Notes: generated by a model not told the origin, from the sequence alone. A stretch of 64,000 nt of DNA from Microbacterium paraoxydans (GCF_020524545.1 NZ_JAIVLG010000001.1:496001-560000), one strand, 5' to 3'. Positions 1 to 8,737 are shown, counted from the first letter of the stretch. Program-made: numbers and translations.

Positions 1-32
1 GTAGCGACGGCACCGGCGACGCGGGGGCGGCA

Positions 33-839
33 CTACTCGCCGCGCAGCACCCGCCGCAGCTCGGTGACTTCCTCGTCCGCCATGCCGCCGCTGCGGAGAT
101 AGCCCGCGGCGTCGCCGTGGTTCGTCTCGATCCAGTCCAGGGCCGTCTCGATGGCCGAGGCCGGTGATTCGGTCGCCAAGGTCTTGAGCCCGGGGGTGAG
201 GGGGACGCCGAGCGAGGTGATGAGCCCGGTGAGCGCTTCCGCGAATCCGAGGGCGAGGTTCTTCTCGGTCTGCGTGTAGTCGTCGACGATGTCCGCGCGC
301 GGCACACCGGCGAGGGACAACAGGAGCGCCGCGACGAGGCCGGTCCGATCCTTGCCCGCTGTGCAGTGGAACAGAACGCCGGGTCGAGGGGTGCGCGAGG
401 CGGCGAGCACCGTGCGCGCCACGGTCGCGAACTGCGCGGTGCTGTCGGCCAGGATCGCGAGGTACAGCTCCTCCAGAGTCGGCACCTGCTTCAGGATCTG
501 GGCGACCTGGGTCACCGACAGGCTCCTGCTGCCGGCCGAGGGGAGGAGATTCTTCACCATCTGATCCATGGCACCGCCCTGCACGGGCACGGGCAGCAGG
601 CTCACGCTGCCGTCCGCGGGGAGGCGGTCCGCGGCACGGGAACGTTCGGCATCCGTGCGCAGATCGATCACGGTGCCGATACCGAGATCCGTCAGAGCCT
701 GCAGTCCGTCGTCGGTCAGTGCGCCCAGAGCGTCGGCGCGGAAGAGGAGCCCGGACGCGATGGTCCCGCCTCCCGAGATCGGCAACCCGGAGAGCTCCCG
801 AGCGTTGTGCGTCCCCTGCAGAAGCGAAGTCAGTTCCAT
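33..839 (-). CDS. Tyrosine-protein phosphatase, DSP/PTP-like
   Basis: The 268-residue protein has the cysteine-phosphatase signature HCTAGKDRTG at residues 158-167, with nucleophile Cys159 and phosphate-binding Arg165. An N-terminal HNARELSG segment (residues 11-18) and an IDLRT segment near residue 59 are also typical of the bacterial tyrosine/serine phosphatase family that includes the secreted enzymes PtpB and LipA. I see no signal peptide, so it is probably cytoplasmic. It is the last gene on this strand after a DsbA-like gene, with a hairpin between them, so it is likely transcribed separately. The family is secure; the substrate (phosphoprotein or phosphoinositide) is unknown. Confidence 0.88.
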   Translation of the reverse strand: MELTSLLQGTHNARELSGLPISGGGTIASGLLFRADALGALTDDGLQALTDLGIGTVIDLRTDAERSRAADRLPADGSVSLLPVPVQGGAMDQMVKNLLPSAGSRSLSVTQVAQILKQVPTLEELYLAILADSTAQFATVARTVLAASRTPRPGVLFHCTAGKDRTGLVAALLLSLAGVPRADIVDDYTQTEKNLALGFAEALTGLITSLGVPLTPGLKTLATESPASAIETALDWIETNHGDAAGYLRSGGMADEEVTELRRVLRGE

Positions 840-898
840 CGTCGTCCGGGCCCTCTCCCTGAAGCTGGTTTCAGCGTATCGGGGTTCGTGTCCGGTCC

Positions 899-925
899 GC
901 CCTCCGCGGAGGTGCCGCGGAGGGC
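899..925 (-). terminator. Hairpin terminator downstream of the DsbA-like gene
   Basis: An 11-bp perfect stem (899-909 with 915-925) closes a 5-nt loop. It starts 8 bases past the stop of the DsbA-like gene. There is no long T tract, which is usual for high-GC actinobacterial terminators. Confidence 0.6.
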
Positions 926-932
926 GCGAGGC

Positions 933-1583
933 TCAGCCCTTCACCGCCTTCTCGATCGCCTGCTCCAGGTCGTCCCAGGTCTGCAGCACGACCTTCTCGC
1001 CGTCGACGAAGAAGGTCGGGGTTCCGGTCACGCCGAGCTTCTCACCGTCGCTCTTGTCCGCCTGCACGCGCTCGGCTGTCGCGGGGTCTGCGATCGTCGC
1101 GTCGTAGGCGGCCATGTCGAGCCCGAGCTCCTCGGCGAAGGCGCGGAACACCTCGGGGGTCTCCTCGCCCTGCTCTCCCCACTGCGCCTGCGTCTCGAAC
1201 AGTCGGTGGTACATGTCCTCGAAACGGTCCTGCTGCGCTGCGGCCTCGGCGGCGAGCGCGGCCTGCATGGAGTTGATGTGACCCGGGAGCGGGAAGTAGC
1301 GGACCACGTAGGTGATCTCCCCGTCGTACCTCTCCCGGAGCTCCTCGACGACGGGGTAGAACGCCCCGCAGGCCTCGCACTCGAAGTCGAGGAACTCGAC
1401 CACGGTGACGGCTCCTTCGCCCCCGTCGTCCAGCACGTGCGAGTCGGTGCGGACAGTCTGCTGCTCCGCGCCCTCCGGCGGCGTGGGGGCTGCGCGCTGG
1501 GTGAGAGCGAACACGAGGGCGACGATCAGCAGGACGACGGCGACGGCGATGGCGATCAGGGTCGCTTTGACAGAGTTCTTCAT
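933..1583 (-). CDS. Membrane-anchored DsbA-family thioredoxin-fold protein
   Basis: The protein has 216 residues. A single hydrophobic anchor spans residues 7-28, followed by a thioredoxin-fold domain with CEAC at residues 69-72, a CXXC redox centre of the DsbA/DSBA_like group. A GTPTFFVDG segment near the C-terminus carries the cis-proline loop of this fold. It probably catalyses disulfide exchange on the outer face of the membrane. The longer open frame upstream is ignored because the anchor begins right after ATG 1583 and the upstream residues are arginine- and proline-rich noise. A second family member lies at 45637-46302, so the strain has at least two. Confidence 0.87.
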   Translation of the reverse strand: MKNSVKATLIAIAVAVVLLIVALVFALTQRAAPTPPEGAEQQTVRTDSHVLDDGGEGAVTVVEFLDFECEACGAFYPVVEELRERYDGEITYVVRYFPLPGHINSMQAALAAEAAAQQDRFEDMYHRLFETQAQWGEQGEETPEVFRAFAEELGLDMAAYDATIADPATAERVQADKSDGEKLGVTGTPTFFVDGEKVVLQTWDDLEQAIEKAVKG

Positions 1584-1656
1584 GGGGTCTCCAGACACAC
1601 GGGTACGACGGGATGGGGGTGCCGCGCGGAGGGCGGCCGTATGCACGCGTCGGGGT

Positions 1657-2085
1657 TCAGGTGCGGGAGACGGAGAGCTGTACGAGTGAGAGCGCAGGGA
1701 CGACGGGATGCGGCCCGGCCCGCATCGGCGCGGTCGCGCGCGGAACGCACGAGACGAGCAGCCGGGTTCCGCGACCACGCAGACGCAGGAACAGCAGCAC
1801 CAGTGCGACGGCGCAGAGCGCGACGACCAGGCAGATCCCCGCGTCGGAGGTGAGGACGTCGACGGCGGTCTCGCCGTCGGCTGTGGCGGCGCCGGAGTCC
1901 GCGCCGGTCGGGGCCGCGATGCCGGAGGCGAGGCAGAGCGTGGAATGCACCTCGGCGGAGCCGCGCGACGTCGACCACGCACCCACGACGAGCAGGAGCG
2001 CCAGGCCGACCGCGAGGACCACGCGCGCGATCATCGTCCGCTCGGCCCGTGCTCGCGGCATCCGATCCGGCGATGAGGGCAGCAT
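1657..2085 (-). CDS. Small two-helix membrane protein, function unknown
   Basis: The 142-residue protein has hydrophobic segments at about residues 19-36 and 84-100, separated by a hydrophilic loop with two cysteines; a third cysteine lies in the second helix and a fourth after it. I do not recognise the family. ATG 2085 is supported by a TAGACT -10 hexamer at 2095-2100, which would start transcription only a few bases before the ATG. ATG 2034, just before the first helix, is an alternative. It lies 73 bases upstream of the DsbA-like gene on the same strand, so a shared transcript and an envelope role are possible, but that is inference. Confidence 0.6.
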   Translation of the reverse strand: MLPSSPDRMPRARAERTMIARVVLAVGLALLLVVGAWSTSRGSAEVHSTLCLASGIAAPTGADSGAATADGETAVDVLTSDAGICLVVALCAVALVLLFLRLRGRGTRLLVSCVPRATAPMRAGPHPVVPALSLVQLSVSRT

Positions 2086-2148
2086 TTCCCGCGCAGTCTA
2101 GCAACGACGCCTCTGCCCTCTCCGAGCCCCGGATGCCGTGGACATGCC

Positions 2149-2154
2149 TACACT
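2149..2154 (+). promoter_or_regulatory. -10 element TACACT, leaderless
   Basis: TACACT is followed by six bases and then GTG 2161, so the transcript should start at or next to the initiation codon. No convincing -35 is visible. Confidence 0.6.
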
Positions 2155-2160
2155 GGAAGG

Positions 2161-2511
2161 GTGGCGAGACTACTGATCATCGGCGGCTTCCTCGCCGCCG
2201 TGTTCTGGGTGTTCAGCATCGTCGACTGCGCTGTGCAGCCGGCGACGCGTCACCGGGGTGTGCCCAAAGCCGCCTGGATCGCCATCGTGGTGCTCCTCCC
2301 CGTGATCGGGGGAATCCTCTGGTTCGTGATCGGACGTCGGCGGGCGAACGGTTCCGGCGCTCGCCCCGTCATCGCGCCGGACGATGACCCCGCCTTCCTG
2401 CGCAGCATCAGCAAGACCGAGCAGGATGCGCGCATCCGCCGGCTCGAAGAGGAGCTCGCACGTCTGGACGAGGAGACCGACGAGCCTCCCGCCTCGGACC
2501 CGCGCCCGTGA
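2161..2511 (+). CDS. PLDc_N-domain small membrane protein
   Basis: The 116-residue protein has two transmembrane helices, about residues 3-22 and 40-57, with the short C-x-V loop between them that is typical of the phospholipase D nuclease N-terminal domain family. The C-terminal 50 residues are charged and probably cytoplasmic, with a predicted helix rich in Glu and Arg. There is no nuclease domain, so no enzymatic role is implied. The GTG start follows a leaderless-type -10. The stop overlaps the GTG of menD (GTGA), so the two genes are translationally coupled. Confidence 0.8.
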   Translation: MARLLIIGGFLAAVFWVFSIVDCAVQPATRHRGVPKAAWIAIVVLLPVIGGILWFVIGRRRANGSGARPVIAPDDDPAFLRSISKTEQDARIRRLEEELARLDEETDEPPASDPRP

Positions 2512-4172
2512 CCTCGTCGCCGGCGATGGATGCGGCGGCGTCCCTGCTCGCAGACCTCATCGCCCACGGCGTCCGCGACGTCGTCGTCTCCCCCGGGTCG
2601 CGCTCGCAGTCCCTCGCGCTCGCCGCGGTGCGTCTGGCGGAGGAGGGCTACCTCCGCGTGCATGTGCGCATCGATGAAAGGGTCGCAGGTTTCACCGCGC
2701 TCGGCATCGCCAGGGAGGCGCGCGTCCCCGTCGCGGTGATCTGCACCTCGGGGACCGCCGTGGCGAACCTGCTGCCCGCGGTGATGGAGGCGTTCCACGC
2801 CGGTGTGCCCCTGCTGCTGCTCACCGCTGACCGCCCGCCCGAGTTGCGGGGCGTCGGCGCCAACCAGGCCACGCTCCAGCACGGCCTCTTCCACCCGTGG
2901 GTGCGCGATCAGGTCGACGCACCGGTTCCCGGGGACGGCGAGTGGGCGGGGCTCGCCGAGCGCGCCGTCGGTGCGGCGATGGGCGTGAGCGACGTCGAGG
3001 CGCTTCCCGGCGTCGCAGGACCCGTCCACGTGAACCTGCCGTCGCGAGAGCCGCTCTCCGGCGCTTTTCCCGGGGTCGTCGTCAGACCCGGCGACGCCCC
3101 CGTCCCGCCGACAGCCGACCCGTTGGAACTCGCACGGGGCCCGCGCACCGTCGTGCTCGCGGGTGCCGATGCCGGGCCGGACGCCGAGGAGGTCGCGCAC
3201 GCCGGTGGATGGCCGCTGATCGCCGAGATCGTGAGCGGTGCCCGATTCGGTCGGCAGGTCGTGCACGGATATCGACGCCTCCTCGGGCGGGAGGAGCTCG
3301 GCGGACGTATCGAGCGCGTGGTCGTGCTGGGCCATCCGACCCTCAGCCGAGAAGCGACGGCGCTCCTCTCGCGCCCGGACGTCGATGTGGTCGCCGTCCG
3401 CCGTGGAGGGGAGGAGCTCAACCTCAACCACCGCACGCGCGCCGTCGGTGCCGTCACCGTCGCCCCCGGCGCCGCCGATCGCGCGTGGCTCGGCGCCTGG
3501 CTCCAGGCTTCCGCCGCCGAGACCGTGGATCTGAGTGAGAACGCCCCCGATCCCGAGGGCCTCGCCTCCACCGACTTCGCCGCCCGTCGGGAAGCCGTGA
3601 AGGCCGAACTCGATGCGGTCCGTCGTCCACTCGACCGTGAGCTGCTGGTCGACGCCGTCTGGCGGGCCACCTGGCCGCACGATCGGCTCGTCTTCGGCTC
3701 GTCTCGGCTGGTGCGCGTCGCCGACCAGGTGCTCGGAGGCAAGAAGGTGCCCGTCCACGCGAACCGCGGCCTCGCCGGGATCGACGGCACGATCGCGACC
3801 GCGACCGGTATCGCCCTCGCCAGTCAGGCCGCCGGCGCTCCCGGCGTGACCAGGGTGCTGCTGGGCGATCTCGCCTTCCTGCATGACGTCGGAGCCCTGC
3901 TGCTGCCGCCGGATGAGAAAGAACCGCGCCTCCAGGTCGTCGTCGGCAACGACGGCGGAGGCACGATCTTCGACGGCCTGGAGGTCGCTGCCTCCGCACC
4001 GCCGGCTGACCTGGATCGTGCCTTCTACACCCCCCACACCGTGCGTCTGGAAGACCTCGCGAGGGCGTACGGCTGGGAGTACCAGCGGGTCACGACCCGC
4101 ACCGCGCTCGACCAGGCGCTGACCACGCCGCGAGGCGGACGACAGATCATCGAGGTGCCGCTGGCGCGGTGA
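2508..4172 (+). CDS. menD: MenD, SEPHCHC synthase
   Basis: This ThDP-dependent enzyme condenses isochorismate with 2-oxoglutarate to give SEPHCHC, the first committed step of menaquinone synthesis. At 554 residues it is full length. Diagnostic segments are SPGSRSQSLA near residue 27, DERVAGFTALG near residue 56 with the conserved catalytic Glu, and NDGGGTIFDGLE near residue 484 in the ThDP-diphosphate binding region. The GTG start overlaps the preceding stop. It belongs with menF (opposite strand), menG and the polyprenyl synthase downstream, so most of the quinone pathway is within 6 kb. Confidence 0.96.
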   Translation: MTSSPAMDAAASLLADLIAHGVRDVVVSPGSRSQSLALAAVRLAEEGYLRVHVRIDERVAGFTALGIAREARVPVAVICTSGTAVANLLPAVMEAFHAGVPLLLLTADRPPELRGVGANQATLQHGLFHPWVRDQVDAPVPGDGEWAGLAERAVGAAMGVSDVEALPGVAGPVHVNLPSREPLSGAFPGVVVRPGDAPVPPTADPLELARGPRTVVLAGADAGPDAEEVAHAGGWPLIAEIVSGARFGRQVVHGYRRLLGREELGGRIERVVVLGHPTLSREATALLSRPDVDVVAVRRGGEELNLNHRTRAVGAVTVAPGAADRAWLGAWLQASAAETVDLSENAPDPEGLASTDFAARREAVKAELDAVRRPLDRELLVDAVWRATWPHDRLVFGSSRLVRVADQVLGGKKVPVHANRGLAGIDGTIATATGIALASQAAGAPGVTRVLLGDLAFLHDVGALLLPPDEKEPRLQVVVGNDGGGTIFDGLEVAASAPPADLDRAFYTPHTVRLEDLARAYGWEYQRVTTRTALDQALTTPRGGRQIIEVPLAR

Positions 4173-4176
4173 CTGG

Positions 4177-4182
4177 CAGGAT
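4177..4182 (+). promoter_or_regulatory. -10 element CAGGAT, leaderless
   Basis: CAGGAT lies exactly six bases before ATG 4189. This favours ATG 4189 over the in-frame GTG 4183, which would fall upstream of the predicted transcription start. Confidence 0.5.
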
Positions 4183-4188
4183 GTGCGT

Positions 4189-5031
4189 ATGAACGCGCAC
4201 ACCTGGACGCAGCGGCTCCGCGTCGATGGCGGATTCCGTCTCGCCGATCTCGACCCCGACACCAAGCCCGGCTACGTCGGAGGCAAGTCGGACGGTGCGC
4301 GGGACCTCGCGGCCGGGCTCGACGCGCTGAACGATCTGCAGGAGCGGTTGTTCGCCGAGAGCCGGGTGGGGGCGACCGGTGATGCAGTGCTGCTGGTGCT
4401 GCAGGCGATGGACTCGGCGGGCAAGGGCGGCATCGTGCGACACGTGGTCGGCGGCGTCGATCCGCAGGGGGTCGCGCTCGCCGCGTTCAAGGCTCCGACT
4501 CCCGAGGAGCTCGCCCACGACTTCCTGTGGCGCGTCGAGAAGCGCCTGCCCGAGCCCGGCTACATCGGGGTGTTCGACCGCTCCCACTACGAGGACGTCC
4601 TGATCGGACGGGTGCGCGGGCTCGCGGATGACGCGGAGATCGAGCGCCGCTACGACGCGATCAACGATTTCGAGGCGCGCGTGGCGGCCTCGGGCACCCG
4701 CATCGTGAAGGTGATGCTGCACATCTCGCCGGAAGAGCAGAAGGCGCGGCTGATGGAGCGGCTCGACCGTCCGGACAAGCACTGGAAGTACAACCCCGGT
4801 GACGTGGACGAGCGGCTCCTGTGGTCGCAGTACATGGAGGCGTACCAGACCGTCTTCGAGCGGACATCGACGGAGGCCGCGCCGTGGCACGTGATCCCGG
4901 CGAATGCCAAGTGGTATGCGCGCCTCGCGGTGCAGGAGCTGCTGCTCGCCGCGCTCGAGGACATCGATCCGCAGTGGCCGGTCGCCGACTTCGACGTCGA
5001 GGCCGAGAAGGAGCGCCTCGCCGCGAGCTGA
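4189..5031 (+). CDS. PPK2-family polyphosphate kinase
   Basis: The 280-residue protein transfers phosphate between polyphosphate and a nucleotide. It has a Walker A (AMDSAGKGG, near residue 77), a Walker B region with the RSHYEDVL segment near residue 128, and a lid with the RLDRPDKHWKYNP segment near residue 192, all characteristic of single-domain PPK2 enzymes. I cannot tell from sequence alone whether it prefers AMP, ADP or GDP. The start is ATG 4189 from the -10 spacing. It lies 16 bases after menD but has its own promoter-like element, and it converges on menF with only 7 bases between the stops. Confidence 0.93.
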   Translation: MNAHTWTQRLRVDGGFRLADLDPDTKPGYVGGKSDGARDLAAGLDALNDLQERLFAESRVGATGDAVLLVLQAMDSAGKGGIVRHVVGGVDPQGVALAAFKAPTPEELAHDFLWRVEKRLPEPGYIGVFDRSHYEDVLIGRVRGLADDAEIERRYDAINDFEARVAASGTRIVKVMLHISPEEQKARLMERLDRPDKHWKYNPGDVDERLLWSQYMEAYQTVFERTSTEAAPWHVIPANAKWYARLAVQELLLAALEDIDPQWPVADFDVEAEKERLAAS

Positions 5032-5038
5032 CGTCGGG

Positions 5039-6292
5039 CTAGGCGAGGGCGTCGACGAGGGGCCGGAACTTGACCCGGGTCTCGAGCAGCTCGCTCTCCG
5101 GGTCGGAACCGGCCACGATGCCCGCTCCGGCGTAGGCGGTCACTCCGATCGCGTCGGTCCCCGCGGTGAACTGCGCGCAGCGGAGGGCGATCGCCCATTC
5201 TCCGTTGCCTGCCGCATCCACCCAGCCCACCGGCCCGGCGTAGCGCCCGCGGTCGAAGGGCTCGAGGTCGCGGATCGCGGTGATCGCCGCCGGAGTGGGG
5301 GTGCCGGCGACCGCCGCGGTCGGGTGCAGGACGCGCACCAGGTCGAGGGCGGACTCGCCGTCGGCCAGCTCGCCCTCGACATCGGTCGCCAGGTGGAAGA
5401 GGTTCGGCAGTTTCAGCAGGAAGGGCTGTTCGCTCGCGGCCAGGGCCCTGGTGTGCGAGCGCAGTGAGGCGAGCACGCTCTGCACCGCATACTGATGCTC
5501 GTCCAGGTCTTTCGTGCTCGATGCGAGGTGCGCGGATGCCGCGGTGTCGGCGTCTGCATCCGCCCCGCGTCCGATCGTGCCGGCGAGCACCCGCGCGGTG
5601 ACAGTGCCGTCGTGCACGGTGACCAGAGTCTCCGGGCTCGCTCCGATCAGTCCGTCGACCGCGAACGCCCAGGTGTCGGGGTAGCCGGTCGAGAGCGCAC
5701 GCACGAGGCGACGCAGGTCGGACCCTGCCGGGATGCTGCCGGTGAGGTCGCGCGCGAGCACGACCTTGCTCAGCTCGCCGTCGGCGATGCGGGTCAGAGC
5801 GCGGCGCACCGAGTCCTGATAGCGCTGAGGCGTCTGCGCACCCGGTCCGACGGTGCCGGCCCAGTGCGGTCCGTACGGCTCCGTGGCGAGCGCATCGTCG
5901 TCGGCCGCTGCATCAGCGAGCCGGATGCGGGTCTCCCAGAACCGGTCGCCGCGTCGGCCGAGCACGTGCGTCGGCACCGCGAGCACGCTGTCGGCCGTCG
6001 ACTCCTCGTCGAACGTGAAGGCGCCGAAGGCGACCAGCCCGGTGCCCGCAAGCCCGAGCGGATCGGTGATCTCGGCCTCGGCGGCCATTCCCCGCCAGGC
6101 AGCGGAGAGGGCTTCGACGCGCGATTCGCCGGGGCGGGCGGGAGGGCGGATCTCCACCAGGGTCTCGCCGACGGCGACGATTCCATCTCCGCGCCGCAGC
6201 CAGGCGAGCGGGCGGGCGGGATCCGTGTAAGCGAGCAGATCTTCGACCGGGTCGATCTCTCGGGTCTCCACGACCAGGTGGGTGGTGTGCAC
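5039..6292 (-). CDS. menF: Isochorismate synthase
   Basis: This 417-residue chorismate-binding enzyme isomerises chorismate to isochorismate and feeds MenD. Conserved segments include GASPETLV, RVLAGTIGRG, KDLDEHQYAV and HPTAAVAGTP, followed by DRGRYAGPVGW near the C-terminus, all in the order expected for MenF/EntC/DhbC. Siderophore-type isochorismate synthases look alike, but menD beside it makes the menaquinone role most likely. The start is GTG 6292, with TAGGCT six bases upstream on this strand. Confidence 0.94.
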   Translation of the reverse strand: MHTTHLVVETREIDPVEDLLAYTDPARPLAWLRRGDGIVAVGETLVEIRPPARPGESRVEALSAAWRGMAAEAEITDPLGLAGTGLVAFGAFTFDEESTADSVLAVPTHVLGRRGDRFWETRIRLADAAADDDALATEPYGPHWAGTVGPGAQTPQRYQDSVRRALTRIADGELSKVVLARDLTGSIPAGSDLRRLVRALSTGYPDTWAFAVDGLIGASPETLVTVHDGTVTARVLAGTIGRGADADADTAASAHLASSTKDLDEHQYAVQSVLASLRSHTRALAASEQPFLLKLPNLFHLATDVEGELADGESALDLVRVLHPTAAVAGTPTPAAITAIRDLEPFDRGRYAGPVGWVDAAGNGEWAIALRCAQFTAGTDAIGVTAYAGAGIVAGSDPESELLETRVKFRPLVDALA

Positions 6293-6298
6293 GGTTCC

Positions 6299-6304
6299 AG
6301 CCTA
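6299..6304 (-). promoter_or_regulatory. menF: -10 element TAGGCT for menF, leaderless
   Basis: Read on the minus strand, TAGGCT is followed by GGAACC and then GTG 6292. The divergent DUF402 gene has its own -10 about 35 bases away. Confidence 0.6.
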
Positions 6305-6337
6305 GGCCGCTCAGGGGGGGAGGGATCCGCGTCGTCG

Positions 6338-6343
6338 TAGGGT
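6338..6343 (+). promoter_or_regulatory. -10 element TAGGGT, leaderless
   Basis: TAGGGT is followed by GAGCGG and then ATG 6350. The GAGCGG also weakly resembles a ribosome-binding site, but its spacing would be zero. Confidence 0.5.
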
Positions 6344-6349
6344 GAGCGG

Positions 6350-6913
6350 ATGAGTGATGCACGCCCCGCACCCGGCACCGAGATGGTCTTCCAGTGGCGA
6401 AAGTGGGACGGCTCGCCCCACTGGCGTCACGAATGCGTCTACCTCGGGGCGGACGAGTGGGGGGATTGGATCGGCCAGCCCACGGGATGGCACAGCGCGC
6501 GCCCCGGAGCCGAGTTCCACGCGGGCGGCCCCAACGTGACTCTCGTCCCGGCCAGCGGCGATCATGCGGTGACCGTGAACCGTCGGCACCGTCGGGGGAT
6601 GCGCATCTACATCGACCTGGGGTGGGACATCCGCTGGTCCGACGACCCCCTGCTGGCGACCGGCATCGACATGGACCTCGATGTCGTGCGAGTGACGGGC
6701 GCTCGCGGGACCTGGGTCGATGACCGTGACGAGTGGGCAGACCACAGCGCCCGATACGGCTATCCCGCCGATGTGATGACGCGTCTCGAAGCACTCGCCC
6801 TCGACCTCGAGGAGCGGGTGCGTGCGCAGACCGCTCCGTTCGACGATGCCACCGCAGATCCCTGGCTGGACCGCCTCGAAGCCCTGGGGCTCGCGCCTAG
6901 ACTGAAACGGTGA
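6350..6913 (+). CDS. DUF402 domain protein, possible nucleotide phosphatase
   Basis: The 187-residue protein has the DUF402 pattern: a tryptophan-rich N-terminal half, then the acidic strand pair IYIDLGWDI near residue 85 and TGIDMDLDVV near residue 105. Characterised DUF402 members include nucleoside di/triphosphatases and fluoroacetate-resistance-type hydrolases, but the activity cannot be assigned here. Its stop overlaps the GTG of menG (GTGA). The promoter-like TAGACT for menG sits inside its last codons, so menG may be transcribed both with it and separately. Confidence 0.82.
   Translation: MSDARPAPGTEMVFQWRKWDGSPHWRHECVYLGADEWGDWIGQPTGWHSARPGAEFHAGGPNVTLVPASGDHAVTVNRRHRRGMRIYIDLGWDIRWSDDPLLATGIDMDLDVVRVTGARGTWVDDRDEWADHSARYGYPADVMTRLEALALDLEERVRAQTAPFDDATADPWLDRLEALGLAPRLKR
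6898..6903 (+). promoter_or_regulatory. menG: -10 element TAGACT for menG, inside the preceding gene
   Basis: TAGACT, six bases, then GTG 6910. It lies within the last codons of the DUF402 gene, an internal promoter that would give a leaderless menG transcript. Confidence 0.55.
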
Positions 6914-7629
6914 CCCCGAACGAAGCCAACCGCGCCGATCTCGGCAAGGACCCCGCCCGCGTCAGCGGCATGTTCGACCAGGTCGCCGCAGGGTACGACC
7001 GCACGAACACGGCCATGACCTTCGGCAACGACATCCTGTGGCGGGCGGCGACGACCCGCGCGGTCGCGCCGAAGCCGGGGGAGCGGATCCTCGACCTCGG
7101 AGCGGGTACCGCGTCTTCGTCGGCCTCTCTGGCCCGCAGCGGCGCCGAAGTGGTCGCCGCCGATTTCTCGCCGGGGATGCTCGCCGAAGGCCAGCGCCGT
7201 CACGGCGCGATGCGCAATCTGTCGTTCGTGCAGGCGGATGCCACGGCCCTGCCGTTCGGCGATGCCGAGTTCGATGCGGTCACGATGTCGTATGCGCTGC
7301 GCAACGTGCACGACCCGAAGAAGGCCCTCCGCGAGCTGTACCGGGTGACCAAGCCCGGCGGCAGGCTCGTGATCAACGAGTTCTCGACTCCTCCGGGCAA
7401 GCTGTTCCGCGGCGCCTACCGGCTCTACAACGATCAGGTCCTGCCGCGCGTCGCACGCGTCGCCGGCACCAACGGGGAGGCGTACGACTACCTCAACGAG
7501 TCGATCCGGGAGTGGCCGGACCAGAAGAAGCTGTCGACCTGGATCCGGGAGGCGGGGTGGGGCGACGTCGCGTACCGCAATCTCACGTTCGGCATCGTCG
7601 CCCTTCACAGAGCACGCAAGCCGGAGTGA
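6910..7629 (+). CDS. menG: Demethylmenaquinone methyltransferase
   Basis: This class I SAM-dependent methyltransferase (239 residues) carries out the last step of menaquinone synthesis, C-methylation of demethylmenaquinone. It shows the UbiE/MenG pattern: FDQVAAGYDRTN near residue 22, SAM motif I LDLGAGTASSS near residue 61, YALRNVHDPKKALRE near residue 130 and KPGGRLVINEFS near residue 149. In an organism without ubiquinone genes in view, the MenG role is preferred over UbiE. It is followed by a polyprenyl diphosphate synthase, which supplies the side chain. Confidence 0.95.
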   Translation: MTPNEANRADLGKDPARVSGMFDQVAAGYDRTNTAMTFGNDILWRAATTRAVAPKPGERILDLGAGTASSSASLARSGAEVVAADFSPGMLAEGQRRHGAMRNLSFVQADATALPFGDAEFDAVTMSYALRNVHDPKKALRELYRVTKPGGRLVINEFSTPPGKLFRGAYRLYNDQVLPRVARVAGTNGEAYDYLNESIREWPDQKKLSTWIREAGWGDVAYRNLTFGIVALHRARKPE

Positions 7630-7663
7630 TACCCCCAGGCGAAACCGCGGCATCCGACGAAGG

Positions 7664-7669
7664 TAGGCT
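7664..7669 (+). promoter_or_regulatory. -10 element TAGGCT, leaderless
   Basis: TAGGCT, six bases (GGGAGC), then GTG 7676 of the polyprenyl synthase. Confidence 0.6.
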
Positions 7670-7675
7670 GGGAGC

Positions 7676-8737
7676 GTGACTTCGAGCCCCATCGCCCCGG
7701 GTTCGCGACTGGCGAGCCGTCTCGGCTTCAGCGATCGCGTCTTCATCGGCCCCGCCGCCCGACGTGTCGCGCGCGCCATCGAAGACGGGTTGGAGCTTGT
7801 CGAGACCGGACTCGCCGAGGACGTCCGCGTCGCCGACCCGCTGGCCGACGCGGCCAGCCGCTACCTGTACGAGGCCGGTGGCAAGCGCATCCGGCCGGTG
7901 CTCACGCTCCTCGCCGCGCAACTGGGCGACGGCAACACCCCCGAGGTCGTCGACGTCGCCAAGGCGCTCGAGATCACGCATCTCGGCTCGCTGTACCACG
8001 ACGACGTCATGGACGGTGCGGATCGCCGCCGTGGCGTCCCGGCAGCGCACGCCGTGTGGGGCAACAACATCGCGATCCTCACGGGCGACATCCTGTTCTC
8101 CCGCGCCAGCCAGTTGATGTCACGACTCGGTGAACGGGCGATCCGCCTCCAGGCCGACACGTTCGAGCGGCTCGTGCTCGGTCAGATGCACGAGACTCTC
8201 GGCCCGCAGGAGAGCGACGACCCGATCGCGTTCTACATCCAGGTGCTCGCCGACAAGACTGGTTCGCTGATCGCCGCCGCCACCCAGGGAGGCGTGATCT
8301 TCTCCAACGCCCCGAGCGAGTTCGAGGAACCTCTGCGCGTGTACGGCGAGAAGATCGGCGTCGCCTTCCAGCTGCTCGATGACGTGATCGACCTCTCGGC
8401 CAAGCCGGAGGAGACGGGGAAGGTGCCCGGAACCGACCTGCGCGCCGGTGTCCCGACCATGCCCTACCTGCTGCTCAAGGCCGAAGCCGACGAGGCATCG
8501 GCCCACCTCGCCGCTCGCATCGACGACGGGGTGGCCCGCATCGCCGACGGAGCGGATCCGGCGATCCTCGACGGACCCTTGGACGAGCTGCGCGACCATT
8601 CGGTGACGCAGAAGACTTTGGAGCTCGCACACGCCTGGACGCAGGACGCCATCGATGCCCTCGATCCGTTGCCGCGCGGCACGGTGCGCGAGGCGCTGAC
8701 CCGATTCGCAGAGACCCTCGCCGAACGATCCAGCTGA
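7676..8737 (+). CDS. Long-chain polyprenyl diphosphate synthase
   Basis: This 353-residue trans-isoprenyl diphosphate synthase has both aspartate-rich motifs, DDVMD at residues 109-113 and DDVID at residues 235-239, plus GGKRIRP near residue 68 and the KTGSLI segment near residue 194. The small Leu at the position just before the first motif fits a long-chain product (hepta- to nonaprenyl), as expected for the menaquinone side chain. Chain length cannot be read with certainty. A short GC hairpin (8747-8763) follows the stop. Confidence 0.92.
   Translation: MTSSPIAPGSRLASRLGFSDRVFIGPAARRVARAIEDGLELVETGLAEDVRVADPLADAASRYLYEAGGKRIRPVLTLLAAQLGDGNTPEVVDVAKALEITHLGSLYHDDVMDGADRRRGVPAAHAVWGNNIAILTGDILFSRASQLMSRLGERAIRLQADTFERLVLGQMHETLGPQESDDPIAFYIQVLADKTGSLIAAATQGGVIFSNAPSEFEEPLRVYGEKIGVAFQLLDDVIDLSAKPEETGKVPGTDLRAGVPTMPYLLLKAEADEASAHLAARIDDGVARIADGADPAILDGPLDELRDHSVTQKTLELAHAWTQDAIDALDPLPRGTVREALTRFAETLAERSS

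Noticed and set aside
1613..2104. Several overlapping plus- and minus-strand frames in 1.6-2.1 kb
   Set aside because: Only the minus-strand frame 1657-2085 shows membrane helices and a promoter-like element; the others are Arg-rich shadows.
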